From CAZMCC01 sp964564695 (GTDB lineage Bacteria > Planctomycetota > Phycisphaerae > Phycisphaerales > UBA1924), in assembly GCA_964564695.1 (NCBI GenBank), contig CAZMCC010000018.1, positions 1 to 43,930 of the forward strand: 43,930 bases of DNA, written 5' to 3'. Positions 16,145 through 23,313 of the stretch are shown piece by piece (the stretch's first letter is position 1; each line of letters starts with the position of its first letter). The position numbers were made by a program, and so were the translations under genes. The notes under the pieces were generated by a model, which saw only the letters and a list, made by a program, of their open reading frames with translations, was not told the origin of the DNA and did no database searches.

Positions 16145-17308
16145 ATGCCCCTGACCAAGGACTCGATCCGTGAAGCCCTCCGGCGTGTAACCCACCCGGG
16201 ACTTGGAAAGGACCTCGTCGCCGCCGACAGCGTGCGCAAGGTTGCCTATTGCGACGGGCACGCGAGCGTGACCCTCGCCGCGGGTGGCGCTGGGGGTATT
16301 TCCAGCGCCGAGCACCGGGCCCAGGTCACCCAGCACACGGTCGCGGCCGTACGCCTGCACGCCCAGCAGCAGGGCGAAGCGATCCAGAACGTGCACGTGG
16401 AGTTCGCCGGCGGCGAGGGGGCCGCGACGACGCTCCCGCAGTCGCCGCGCCCGGCGGCGAAGACGCCAGTCAACACCCAGCACCAGGCCGCGGCCTCGGC
16501 GCTCCCGGGCGTGAAGCACATCATCGCGGTCGGCGCCGGCAAGGGCGGCGTCGGCAAGAGCACCGTGAGCGTGAACCTCGCGGTCGGTCTCGCGCGGCGC
16601 GGGCACGCGGTCGGGGTGCTCGACGGCGATATCTACGGCCCCAGCCTCCCCACGCTGCTCGGCCTCTCCGCGCTCGACCCGGTCGTCATCGACACGATGC
16701 TGCAGCCGTTCTACGTGCACGGCGTCAAGGCCATGACCATCGGCCGCCTCGTCGACCCCGAAAAACCGCTGATCTGGCGCGGGCCCATGGCCCACGGGGC
16801 CTTCAAGCAGCTCACCGAGCAGACCTCGTGGGGCGAGCTCGACTACCTCATCATCGACCTGCCCCCCGGCACCGGCGACGTGAGCCTCACAATGGCTCAG
16901 CTGCTGCGGTTGACGGGCGCGGTGATCGTGTGCACGCCGCAGAAGGTGGCGCAGGACGACGCCGTGCGTGCGGCCCGGATGTTCCAGCAGCTGAACATCG
17001 ACGTGCTGGGCGTGGTGGAGAACATGAGCACGTTCGTGGCGGATGATGTGTCGCCGCCCCGCGAGTACGACATCTTCGGCAAGGGCGGGGCGCAGACGAT
17101 GGCGCAGCGGTTGGGCCTGCCCTTCCTGGGCGCGGTTCCGCTGTACGTGTCGCTGCGACAGAACTCCGACTCGGGGAACCCGACGGCGAACTTCCGCCCC
17201 GGGCCGCTCTCGCGCGACCTCGAGGCGCTGGTGACGAACTTCGAGAGCCAGGTGGCGCTGGCGAGCCTGCGCCAGAGTTCGAGCGTGCCGGAGTTGCGGA
17301 TCAGCTGA
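16145..17308 (+). CDS. Mrp/ApbC/NBP35-family P-loop ATPase lacking the CxxC motif
   Basis: 387 residues. An N-terminal MIP18-like (DUF59) domain covers about 1-90. A linker follows, then the ParA-type ATPase with the deviant Walker A GAGKGGVGKST (130-140), LDGDIYGPS (159-167) and IIDLPPGTGD (236-245). The family carries and delivers Fe-S clusters through a conserved CxxC after VxNMS. Here that position reads NMSTFVADDVSPP with no cysteine, and the whole protein has only C36 and C263. So either cluster binding is done differently or the protein has another role. A family A hairpin begins 2 bp after the stop. The next gene, pepA, is on the same strand 218 bp on. Confidence 0.85.
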   Translation: MPLTKDSIREALRRVTHPGLGKDLVAADSVRKVAYCDGHASVTLAAGGAGGISSAEHRAQVTQHTVAAVRLHAQQQGEAIQNVHVEFAGGEGAATTLPQSPRPAAKTPVNTQHQAAASALPGVKHIIAVGAGKGGVGKSTVSVNLAVGLARRGHAVGVLDGDIYGPSLPTLLGLSALDPVVIDTMLQPFYVHGVKAMTIGRLVDPEKPLIWRGPMAHGAFKQLTEQTSWGELDYLIIDLPPGTGDVSLTMAQLLRLTGAVIVCTPQKVAQDDAVRAARMFQQLNIDVLGVVENMSTFVADDVSPPREYDIFGKGGAQTMAQRLGLPFLGAVPLYVSLRQNSDSGNPTANFRPGPLSRDLEALVTNFESQVALASLRQSSSVPELRIS

Positions 17309-17310
17309 AC

Positions 17311-17428
17311 TGAACGAGCCGTGAGCGCGAGCTCACGGTGAACACTCGGTTGCGGTGGCGGGCCGCGCGAGCTGCACGCCCGGTCCCCGGGGTCGGTTTA
17401 CCGTGAGCTCGCGCTCACGGCTCGTTCA
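17311..17428. repeat. Family A inverted hairpin pair (118 bp)
   Basis: The left arm 17311-17343 and the reverse complement of the right arm 17396-17428 are identical at 32 of 33 positions. Each arm folds on itself: stem CCGTGAGC / GCTCACGG with a GCGA loop, flanked by TGAACGAGCC and GGTGAAC (GGTAAAC in the right arm). The 52-bp core between the arms shows no similarity to the other copies. The left arm starts 2 bp after the mrp stop. The element has the same 118-bp length as the copy at 32557. Confidence 0.85.
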
Positions 17429-17526
17429 AGGCACTTCAGGAAACCCCGGCAATCACCGCATAACCTCGGCGGTCCTCGCGCCGTGCGCAAGGCCGTCCAC
17501 AACCCGAACACAGGGAGCACCCAGGG

Positions 17527-19059
17527 ATGTTCGAATCGATCCGCGTTGTCTCCGGCAAGCAGTCTCCGCCGGAAGTGATCGTGCTGGGGGTGTTCCAAGG
17601 CGAGAAGCTCGACCCGGCGTCGCTCCGCTATGACGCGCAGAACTCGGTGCAGACCGCCCTGGGGCGGGCCGAGGCCACCGGCGAGGCCGGTCGGCTCGTC
17701 GAGGCGTTCGTCCCCGCTTCCAAGGGGTCGACCACCACGCGCCGCATCATCATCGCCGGCCTGGGCAAGAAGGACGCCTTCAGCCCCGGCGACCTGCGGA
17801 ACACCGCGGCCGCCGTCGGGCGCCGGCTCGCCCAGACCAAAGAGAAGACCATCTCCGTCGAGCTCACCGGCCCGCTCCGCGAGGTGAAGGCCGACGCGAT
17901 GGAGGGTGGCCGCGCCTTTGGCGAGGGCCTGGGCCTCGTCGGCTGGACCTGCGACAAGTTCAAGGGCAAGGGCACCGACGCCCCCAAGCGCACCAGCCTC
18001 GACGTCCAGAGCACCGACGACACGCTCGCGGCCGGCCTGGGCTATGGCCTCGCGCTCGCCCGCAGCACGAACCTCGCCCGCGACCTCAGCCAGACCCCCC
18101 CGAATGTCGCGACCCCGATGTGGATGGCCGAGCAGGCCGAGAAGCTCGCCAAGGAGCTGGGTCTGGGCTTCCGCGTCTTCTCGGGCAAGGAACTCGAGAA
18201 GGAGCGCTTCGCCGGCCTCATCAACGTCGGCAAGGCCAGCGAGAACAAGCCGTGCATGATCCGGCTTGAGTACACCCCCGGCGGCAAGGCCAAGGGCGCG
18301 ACCACGGGCAAGAAGAAGTCGAACCGGCCGGAGACCGCCGTGCTCGTCGGCAAGACCGTGTGCTACGACACCGGTGGCCTCTCGCTGAAGGTCAACAACG
18401 GCATGGTCGGCATGAAGCGCGACAAGGACGGCGGCTGCGCGGTGCTGGGCGCCATGCACGCCATCGCCTCGGTCGTGAAGCCCGAGACGCCCGTCGTCGC
18501 GCTGCTCGCGGCCGCCGAGAACAGCATCTCCGAAGAGGCCTACCGCCCCGACGACGTCATCACCTACCGCAACGGCGTGACGGTCGAAGTCACGAACACC
18601 GACGCCGAGGGGCGCCTGGTGCTCGCCGACGCCCTCTGCTGGGCCTGCGAGATGGAGAACCCGGCGTTCATCGTCGAGCTCTCGACCCTCACCGGCGGCG
18701 TGGTCACGGCCCTTGGCTCCACCTTCGCCGGCATGTTCTGCGAGGACGACGCGTTGCGTCACCGCCTCGAGCAGGCGAGTGCGATCTCAGGCGAACGCGT
18801 GTGGCGGCTCCCCATGCACAAGGAGTACCGCGACATGATGAAGTCCCCCATCGCGGACCTCGTCAACAGCAACCCCAACCGCAAGGCCCACCCCATCCAG
18901 GGCGCGGCCTTCCTGTACAACTTCGTGAAGGACGGCATCCCCTTCGCTCACGTCGACATCGCCGGCGTGCACGCGACTGATGATGCGAGCGGGCCGTTCG
19001 TCAAGGGCCCGACGGGCTGGGGCGTGCGGATGCTGGCGGATTTGCTGGCGCAGGAGTGA
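17527..19059 (+). CDS. pepA: Leucyl aminopeptidase (M17 family)
   Basis: 510 residues. An N-terminal macro-like regulatory domain covers about 1-170, and the M17 catalytic domain follows. Metal and catalytic residues are in place: K276 and D281 (VGKTVCYDTGG), K288 (SLK), D299 (MKRDKDGG), and D359, E361 and R363 in NTDAEGRL (357-364). These enzymes remove N-terminal residues from peptides in the cytoplasm, using two metal ions and forming hexamers. An insertion of about 12 residues (KAKGATTGKKKS) lies just before the VGK motif. The start ATG is at 17527 after AGGG (CACCCAGGG). A family B hairpin begins 9 bp after the stop. Confidence 0.92.
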   Translation: MFESIRVVSGKQSPPEVIVLGVFQGEKLDPASLRYDAQNSVQTALGRAEATGEAGRLVEAFVPASKGSTTTRRIIIAGLGKKDAFSPGDLRNTAAAVGRRLAQTKEKTISVELTGPLREVKADAMEGGRAFGEGLGLVGWTCDKFKGKGTDAPKRTSLDVQSTDDTLAAGLGYGLALARSTNLARDLSQTPPNVATPMWMAEQAEKLAKELGLGFRVFSGKELEKERFAGLINVGKASENKPCMIRLEYTPGGKAKGATTGKKKSNRPETAVLVGKTVCYDTGGLSLKVNNGMVGMKRDKDGGCAVLGAMHAIASVVKPETPVVALLAAAENSISEEAYRPDDVITYRNGVTVEVTNTDAEGRLVLADALCWACEMENPAFIVELSTLTGGVVTALGSTFAGMFCEDDALRHRLEQASAISGERVWRLPMHKEYRDMMKSPIADLVNSNPNRKAHPIQGAAFLYNFVKDGIPFAHVDIAGVHATDDASGPFVKGPTGWGVRMLADLLAQE

Positions 19060-19067
19060 GTTGAGGG

Positions 19068-19269
19068 CCGACGTGCCACCGAGGACGGGCTTTGACGTCC
19101 TCGGTGTTCTGCGATCACGCGGTCTTGTCCCGTTCACAATCGGCCGCGCCCGCGTTCGCAGCGCCTTCCTGCCTGCGTCACGATTCATCGATAGTGCAAC
19201 TTCGAGAGAATCACCTGGTTCGCGGAGGAACACCGAGGACGCCAAAGCTCGTCCTCGGTGGCACGTCGG
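19068..19269. repeat. Family B inverted hairpin pair (202 bp)
   Basis: The left arm 19068-19109 and the reverse complement of the right arm 19228-19269 agree at 40 of 42 positions. Each arm folds into an 11-bp stem CACCGAGGACG / CGTCCTCGGTG around GGCTTTGA or AGCTTTGG, with GTGC before and TTC after the stem. The left arm begins 9 bp after the pepA stop. The right arm ends 3 bp before the A-run of the minus-strand terminator at 19273. About 118 bp of unrelated sequence separates the arms. Confidence 0.85.
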
Positions 19270-19272
19270 AGG

Positions 19273-19307
19273 AAAAAACGCCCGAACGCTGTGGTGCGTC
19301 CGGGCGT
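19273..19307 (-). terminator. Rho-independent terminator of the PEP-CTERM-like gene
   Basis: A 12-bp stem with one mismatch (19278-19289 with 19296-19307) and a 6-nt loop, followed on the minus strand by TTTTTT. It lies about 118 nt past the stop of the gene at 19425-20207. On the minus strand it is immediately followed by the right arm of the family B element. Confidence 0.75.
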
Positions 19308-19329
19308 CGTCGTTGTGGCCACACAGGCC

Positions 19330-19406
19330 CGGTCCGCGACGACCTTCGTCGCGGTGTTCGAAGACAAAGACATCGAACATTTCCGCGGACAGAACGTCCG
19401 CGGCAC
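19330..19406. repeat. Possible degenerate family B hairpin pair
   Basis: Two hairpins face each other: CCGCGACGA / TCGTCGCGG with a 3-nt loop (19334-19354), followed by TGTTCG; and CGAACAT, then CCGCGGAC / GTCCGCGG with a 5-nt loop (19383-19403), followed by CAC. The outer GTGTTC / GTGCC features partly fit family B, but the loops do not, so membership is uncertain. Confidence 0.4.
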
Positions 19407-19424
19407 TTTCACTCGAGGATCAGT

Positions 19425-20207
19425 TCAGGCGCGACGCCGACGCACCGCGAGCAGGCCGCCGAAGGCCAGGAGGCCCGCGGCGCCCGGGGCGGGGACGACG
19501 GTGAAGCGATCGAAGGTCGTGTACCCGGCGGAGACGGTGTCGAAGCCGGGGTTGGCGCCGGCGTTGATCGGGCCGGCGGGGATGGACTCGTTCGAGCCGA
19601 AGCCCGAGTCGCCGATGTACGCGACGAAGAAGTCGACGTTCGAGCCGGCGGCGAGGCCGAGGCTGGCGAGGGGGATGGAGTACTCGCGGAAGGGCTGGGA
19701 GCCGGTGCCGTCGAAGTCGAGGAAGGTGATGGGGCTGGGGTCGGCCTCGAGCTGGAAGAACACGGTGCCGAAGCCGCCGATGATGACGCTGAAGTCGGGG
19801 AGGAAGCCGGGGGCGTACTGGTCGTCGGCGTTGATGGACTGCTGGGTGCTGGCGCGGCGCCCGCCGTCGCCGTTGTCGTTCATGCCGGCGTCGGTGTACC
19901 CGCCGGCCCGGGTGTCGAGCAGGATGGCGGCGATGTTGTCTTCAAGGCCGGCGCCCATCTGGAAGCCGATGTACAGGTTGGAAGCGTCGGAGTCCATGTA
20001 GAGGACGCCGTTGCCGACGGTGCCGCCGAAGCCGGTGCCGCCGCCGCGGTAGCTGTACGTGTTGTTCCCGTACTCGGCGGGGTTGAGCACCTGGTCGCGG
20101 ACGGCGCCGGCGGGCGTGGTGTCGACGCGGGTGTCAACGAGCTGCGCCTGGGCCGCCGAAGCGAGTCCGGCGACGACGATCAATCCGATTACGGCTTTCA
20201 TACTCAT
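19425..20207 (-). CDS. Secreted protein with PEP-CTERM-like sorting anchor
   Basis: 260 residues. The signal peptide is about 1-21 (VIGLIVVAGLASAAQAQ). The middle is Gly/Asp/Asn-rich and beta-type (YMDSDASNLYIGFQMG, AAILLDTRAGG), suggesting an extracellular carbohydrate- or surface-associated domain. The C-terminus is VPAPGA, a hydrophobic stretch LLAFGGLLAV and RRRRA, the tripartite layout of PEP-CTERM-type sorting signals, which are common in Phycisphaerae. No exosortase gene is in the window. The 5' leader carries the palindrome at 20251-20299. SD-like AGGAG precedes the start (CCAGGAGCGATG). A good terminator lies downstream at 19273-19307. Confidence 0.75.
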   Translation of the reverse strand: MSMKAVIGLIVVAGLASAAQAQLVDTRVDTTPAGAVRDQVLNPAEYGNNTYSYRGGGTGFGGTVGNGVLYMDSDASNLYIGFQMGAGLEDNIAAILLDTRAGGYTDAGMNDNGDGGRRASTQQSINADDQYAPGFLPDFSVIIGGFGTVFFQLEADPSPITFLDFDGTGSQPFREYSIPLASLGLAAGSNVDFFVAYIGDSGFGSNESIPAGPINAGANPGFDTVSAGYTTFDRFTVVPAPGAAGLLAFGGLLAVRRRRA

Positions 20208-20243
20208 CGCTCCTGGAATTCCGAACGGTCACTGGGAAGGAAG

Positions 20244-20306
20244 ATCAAGAGCCGGCTCGGCGGTGTGGGCGACGCGCAAGCGCGTCCCGCCGAGCCGGCA
20301 TCAAGA
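20244..20306. repeat. 49-bp palindromic element flanked by 7-bp direct repeats
   Basis: 13-bp perfect inverted repeats (20251-20263 GCCGGCTCGGCGG and 20287-20299 CCGCCGAGCCGGC) enclose a 23-nt centre that itself holds GACGCGC / GCGCGTC. ATCAAGA occurs perfectly on both sides (20244-20250 and 20300-20306), like a target-site duplication. The element lies in the leader of the PEP-CTERM-like gene, about 44 bp upstream of its start. It could be a minimal mobile palindrome or a regulatory stem-loop. Confidence 0.7.
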
Positions 20307-20579
20307 TCACCTTGGTGGCTGTTGTACCGGCCGATTGGCCGGGGGCTCTTTCTCAATCACTCCGATCGAACCTCACAAGGATCGCACAGGTTCCCGGGAA
20401 TTCAAGAGAATTCATCCAAACGGGGGGATTGGCTTCATCCTGTGTCAACGTTAAGTTTGCCTATCTTCGCGCGCGGGCTTGGTCCGGAAAGAACGACGGC
20501 CCGGGGGTCGCCCCGGGCCGTCGTGAGATGAAACTCGTTGCGGGGGCCCCCTAGCGGGCGGCCGCGATGGGGTCGGCTC
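20307..20579. other. Intergenic region between S9 peptidase 3' end and PEP-CTERM-like gene leader
   Basis: Both flanking genes are on the minus strand. Apart from the terminator at 20486-20524, it holds an AT-richer part (about 20340-20465) likely to contain the promoter of the downstream gene. A TTGACA occurs on the minus strand at 20441-20446, but no matching -10 is seen at the usual distance, so no promoter is called. Confidence 0.4.
20486..20524 (-). terminator. Terminator hairpin of the S9 peptidase gene
   Basis: A perfect 14-bp stem (20493-20506 ACGACGGCCCGGGG with 20511-20524) and a 4-nt loop, followed on the minus strand by TCTTTCC. It lies 56 nt after the peptidase stop. The T-tract is short, but the stem is very strong. 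Confidence 0.7.
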
Positions 20580-22709
20580 TTAGCGGCCGACGGACTTCAG
20601 CGTTTCCTTCAGGCCCGGGACGGCCTCGGCGCCGGTGGGGACCTGGATGGTCGAGTTCGCGAAGTCGACCTCGCCGATGGGCTCGAAGCGCCCGCCCAGG
20701 TGCTGAGCGAGGAAGCCTTCGGCGACGCCGTAGAACGCCATGCGGTTCTCGGGGCGGGCGAAGCCGTGGCCCTCGTCGGGGAAGAGGACGTAGGTGACGG
20801 GGATGTTCTTCTTGGTCATGGCGGAGACGATCTGGTCGGCCTCGCTCTGCTTGACGCGGGGGTCGTTGGCGCCCTGGCCGATGAGCAGGGGCTTCTTGAT
20901 CTTGTCGATGAAGTTGAGGGGGCTGCGGCTCTCGAGGAACTTCTTGCCTTCCTCGGTGCGGTCGTCGCCGACGCGGGTGTAGAACATCTCCTTCATCGGG
21001 CCCCAGTAGGGCGGGATGGTGGAGAGCAGCGTGACGATGTTGCTCGGGCCGACGATGTCGACCGCCGCGGCGAAGACGTCGGGCGTGAACGTCGCGCCGA
21101 CGAGGGCCGAGTAGCCGCCGTAGGACCCGCCGTAGATGGCGACGCGGTTCTTGTCGGCGATGCCCTGCTCGACGGCCCAGTTGACGCTGTCAACGAGGTC
21201 GTCGTGCATCTTGCCGGCCCATTCCTTGTTGCCGGCGTTGAGGAAGTTCTTGCCGAAGCCGGTGGACCCGCGGAAGTTGACGCTGAGCACGGCGTAGCCG
21301 CGGTTGGCGAACCACTGGTGCTCGCCGTTGACGCCCCAGGCGTCACGGGCCCAGGGGCCGCCGTGGACGTTGAGGATCATGGGGACGGGCTTGTCGGGCT
21401 TGCCGGCAGCGTTGAGCTTCACGCCGGCGGGGAGGGTGAGGTAGCTGACGAGCTCGAGGTTGTCGCGCGACTTGATGACGACGGGCTTCATGGGCTGGAG
21501 GGCCAGGCCCTCGAGGCTCTTGCGGTTGGTGAAGAGGAACTTGGCCTGCTTCTTGGCGCGGTCATAGGCGAAGTACTTCACGGGGCCGTCGTCGACGACG
21601 AAGGCGACGAGCCAGCGCGAGTCGTCGAGCGTGCGGCTGATGACGTTCGCGTCGCCCGGGCAGGCCTTGGAAAGGACCTGGAAGTCGGACTCGACGTTCT
21701 TGTCGAGGAACTTCCACTGCGTGCGGGTGAAGGTGCTCGAGGTGCCCTCGATGGTGTTGTTCGTGGGGTGCATCATGACGCCGGCGATGTCGGCCTTGGC
21801 GTCCTCGGCGATGAGCTTCTTGTCGCCGTTCTTGATGTCGACGGAGAACAGGGCCGCGGTGTTGCGCCCGCGCGAGTCGAGCATGTAGAGGGTCGTGCCG
21901 GCCTTGTCGAAGCCGATGGTCGAGGTCGTGCTCGCGTCCTCGGCGGGGATGGTCTCGTCGGCGACCCACTCGCCGGGCTTGGCGCCGGGCTTGAGGATGT
22001 CGAGGCCGCCATGAGCGTTGAACTTCGCGGCGTAGCGGACCTTGTAGTCGTCGTCGACGGTGTAGCCGGCGAACTGCTCGTTGGTCTCGACGAGGTTCAG
22101 TTTGCTCGTGCGGATGTTGAGCCGGTAGATGTCGTGGAACTGGGCGTTGCGGTTGTTGAGCCCGATGAGGATCTCATCGGGGAAGCGGTGGCTGACGCTC
22201 TCGATCTGGGCGGTGGGGGGGAGCAGCTTGCCGTTGGGCAGCTTGACGGGCTGGCCGTCGGGCCCGGGGATGGAGTCGAAGGGGGTGAGGTCGGTCTTCT
22301 TGCCGCTGGAGAGGTCGATGCTGTAGATGCGCCAGTTCTCGTCGCCGCCCTCGTCCTGGAGGTAGAGGACGTGCTGGTTCGTGAAGGCCCAGAAGTACTG
22401 GCGGATGCCCCGCGACTTGTCGTCGGTGACGGGCTTGGCGGCGTCGGGGTTGTCGACGGGGCCGACCCACACGTTCAGCACGCCGTTGACCGGCGCGAGG
22501 AAGCTCAGGTGCTTCCCGTCGGGCGAGAGGCGCGGCGAGGCCCGGTCGGGGTTGCCGAACAGCACCGCTCGGGGGATGAGCGGGACGCTGCCCGCGGCGG
22601 GGGCCGGAGTGGGCTGCGCGGGGGTGGTGGTGGGAGTGTTCTGCGCCATCGCGGAGCCGCTCACGGCGGCGATGCACAACGATGGGACAAGCCAACGACG
22701 GATCGACAT
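20580..22709 (-). CDS. Prolyl-oligopeptidase-family (S9) serine peptidase, secreted
   Basis: 709 residues from the ATG at 22709, chosen because GGAG precedes it and a signal peptide follows (WLVPSLCIAAVSGSAMAQ). The open frame continues upstream to 22973 but there loses coding character. A beta-propeller region covers about 40-420 (SPRLSPDGKHLSFLAPV, YLQDEGGDENW). An alpha/beta-hydrolase domain follows, with HGGPWARDAW (oxyanion region), GGSYGG (Ser about 528), GANDPRV (Asp about 614) and DEGHGF (His about 648), a complete triad. The family cleaves short peptides, often after proline or as dipeptidyl/acylaminoacyl peptidases; specificity is unknown. Probably periplasmic. Confidence 0.88.
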   Translation of the reverse strand: MSIRRWLVPSLCIAAVSGSAMAQNTPTTTPAQPTPAPAAGSVPLIPRAVLFGNPDRASPRLSPDGKHLSFLAPVNGVLNVWVGPVDNPDAAKPVTDDKSRGIRQYFWAFTNQHVLYLQDEGGDENWRIYSIDLSSGKKTDLTPFDSIPGPDGQPVKLPNGKLLPPTAQIESVSHRFPDEILIGLNNRNAQFHDIYRLNIRTSKLNLVETNEQFAGYTVDDDYKVRYAAKFNAHGGLDILKPGAKPGEWVADETIPAEDASTTSTIGFDKAGTTLYMLDSRGRNTAALFSVDIKNGDKKLIAEDAKADIAGVMMHPTNNTIEGTSSTFTRTQWKFLDKNVESDFQVLSKACPGDANVISRTLDDSRWLVAFVVDDGPVKYFAYDRAKKQAKFLFTNRKSLEGLALQPMKPVVIKSRDNLELVSYLTLPAGVKLNAAGKPDKPVPMILNVHGGPWARDAWGVNGEHQWFANRGYAVLSVNFRGSTGFGKNFLNAGNKEWAGKMHDDLVDSVNWAVEQGIADKNRVAIYGGSYGGYSALVGATFTPDVFAAAVDIVGPSNIVTLLSTIPPYWGPMKEMFYTRVGDDRTEEGKKFLESRSPLNFIDKIKKPLLIGQGANDPRVKQSEADQIVSAMTKKNIPVTYVLFPDEGHGFARPENRMAFYGVAEGFLAQHLGGRFEPIGEVDFANSTIQVPTGAEAVPGLKETLKSVGR

Positions 22710-22820
22710 TCCATATCTCCGAAAGTTCCCCCGCGTCCCGTCCCTTTCCCCGCCAGCGATACGTGATACAGGGTAAGCGCGGCGGGGTTGAGGAAGAGAG
22801 CGGGCATGGCCGGGTCTTCC

Positions 22821-22920
22821 TGTGCCACGGATTGACGGCTTTGCGTCAATCCGTGTTCCTGGTCGCATCTTGAGCGGGGGGGGACACGGATTGGCCCGAA
22901 GCCGCCAATCCGTGGCACGT
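22821..22920. repeat. Family B inverted hairpin pair (100 bp)
   Basis: Left arm 22821-22859: stem CACGGATTGACG / CGTCAATCCGTG (12 bp) with loop GCTTTG. Right arm 22882-22919: in reverse complement, stem CACGGATTGGC / GCCAATCCGTG with loop GGCTTCGG. GTGC / GTGTTCC flanks match the element at 19068, but the stem bases differ with pairing kept. In the minus-strand sense the right arm starts 4 bp after the stop of the gene at 22924. Confidence 0.85.
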
Positions 22921-22923
22921 AGG

Positions 22924-23313
22924 TCACGCGGATGAGGTGCCCAGCTCCACAAACTGTCGCGCCGCGTCGGCAAGGGCGGCCGACCGAGCCGCCGGGGAGC
23001 TCACTACCGCGCTGAGTTGCTGCAGCCAGCCGGCGAGCTCCGCCTGCGATGCGGGGGGTCCGCCCGCCTCCGCGGGATACTCGGACAGCAGCGTCAGCGC
23101 CAGCTCAAGGGCCGCGGTTGCTTCCGCGCTGGGCGCGAGCATGTAGAGCACTCGGATTGCCGAGAAGTAGTAGTGACGCCCGCGCGGCAGGGACTGCGCG
23201 CCCTGCTGCGCGACATCGCCCAACTCCTGAACGGCCAGTTGCGCCATCGCCACGACCCGCTGCACGAGCGGGTGTACGGGGGGCTCAGGGTGACGAGGAG
23301 AATCTTGGTTCAC
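22924..23313 (-). CDS. Small protein of unknown function, coupled to the VTT-domain gene
   Basis: 129 residues, largely alpha-helical and Ala/Leu-rich (VQRVVAMAQLAVQELGDVAQ; FSAIRVLYMLAP; ALELALTLLSEY). There is no membrane helix and no domain I recognise. The GTG start at 23311-23313 overlaps the TGA stop of the upstream VTT-domain gene (GTGA), so it is translationally coupled. The open frame runs on upstream antisense to nothing credible, and the overlap decides the start. A family B hairpin follows the stop. A role with the membrane protein upstream is inference. Confidence 0.6.
   Translation of the reverse strand: MNQDSPRHPEPPVHPLVQRVVAMAQLAVQELGDVAQQGAQSLPRGRHYYFSAIRVLYMLAPSAEATAALELALTLLSEYPAEAGGPPASQAELAGWLQQLSAVVSSPAARSAALADAARQFVELGTSSA

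Noticed and set aside
17311..17428. Family A elements as CRISPR or as simple Rho-independent terminators
   Set aside because: They are dispersed inverted pairs, not arrays, and lack a T-tract after the stem, so the classical terminator label does not fit.
20441..20446. TTGACA on the minus strand as a -35 box of the PEP-CTERM-like gene
   Set aside because: No -10-like hexamer at 16-18 nt; the following sequence is C-rich.
20538..22766. 742-codon plus-strand open frame
   Set aside because: Exactly antisense to the S9 peptidase, full of Val/Glu/Gly/Asp, with no motif or signal; a shadow of the real gene.
22710..22973. Upstream extension of the S9 peptidase frame
   Set aside because: The added 88 residues are Arg/Pro-rich without a signal; the ATG at 22709 has a ribosome site and a proper signal peptide.
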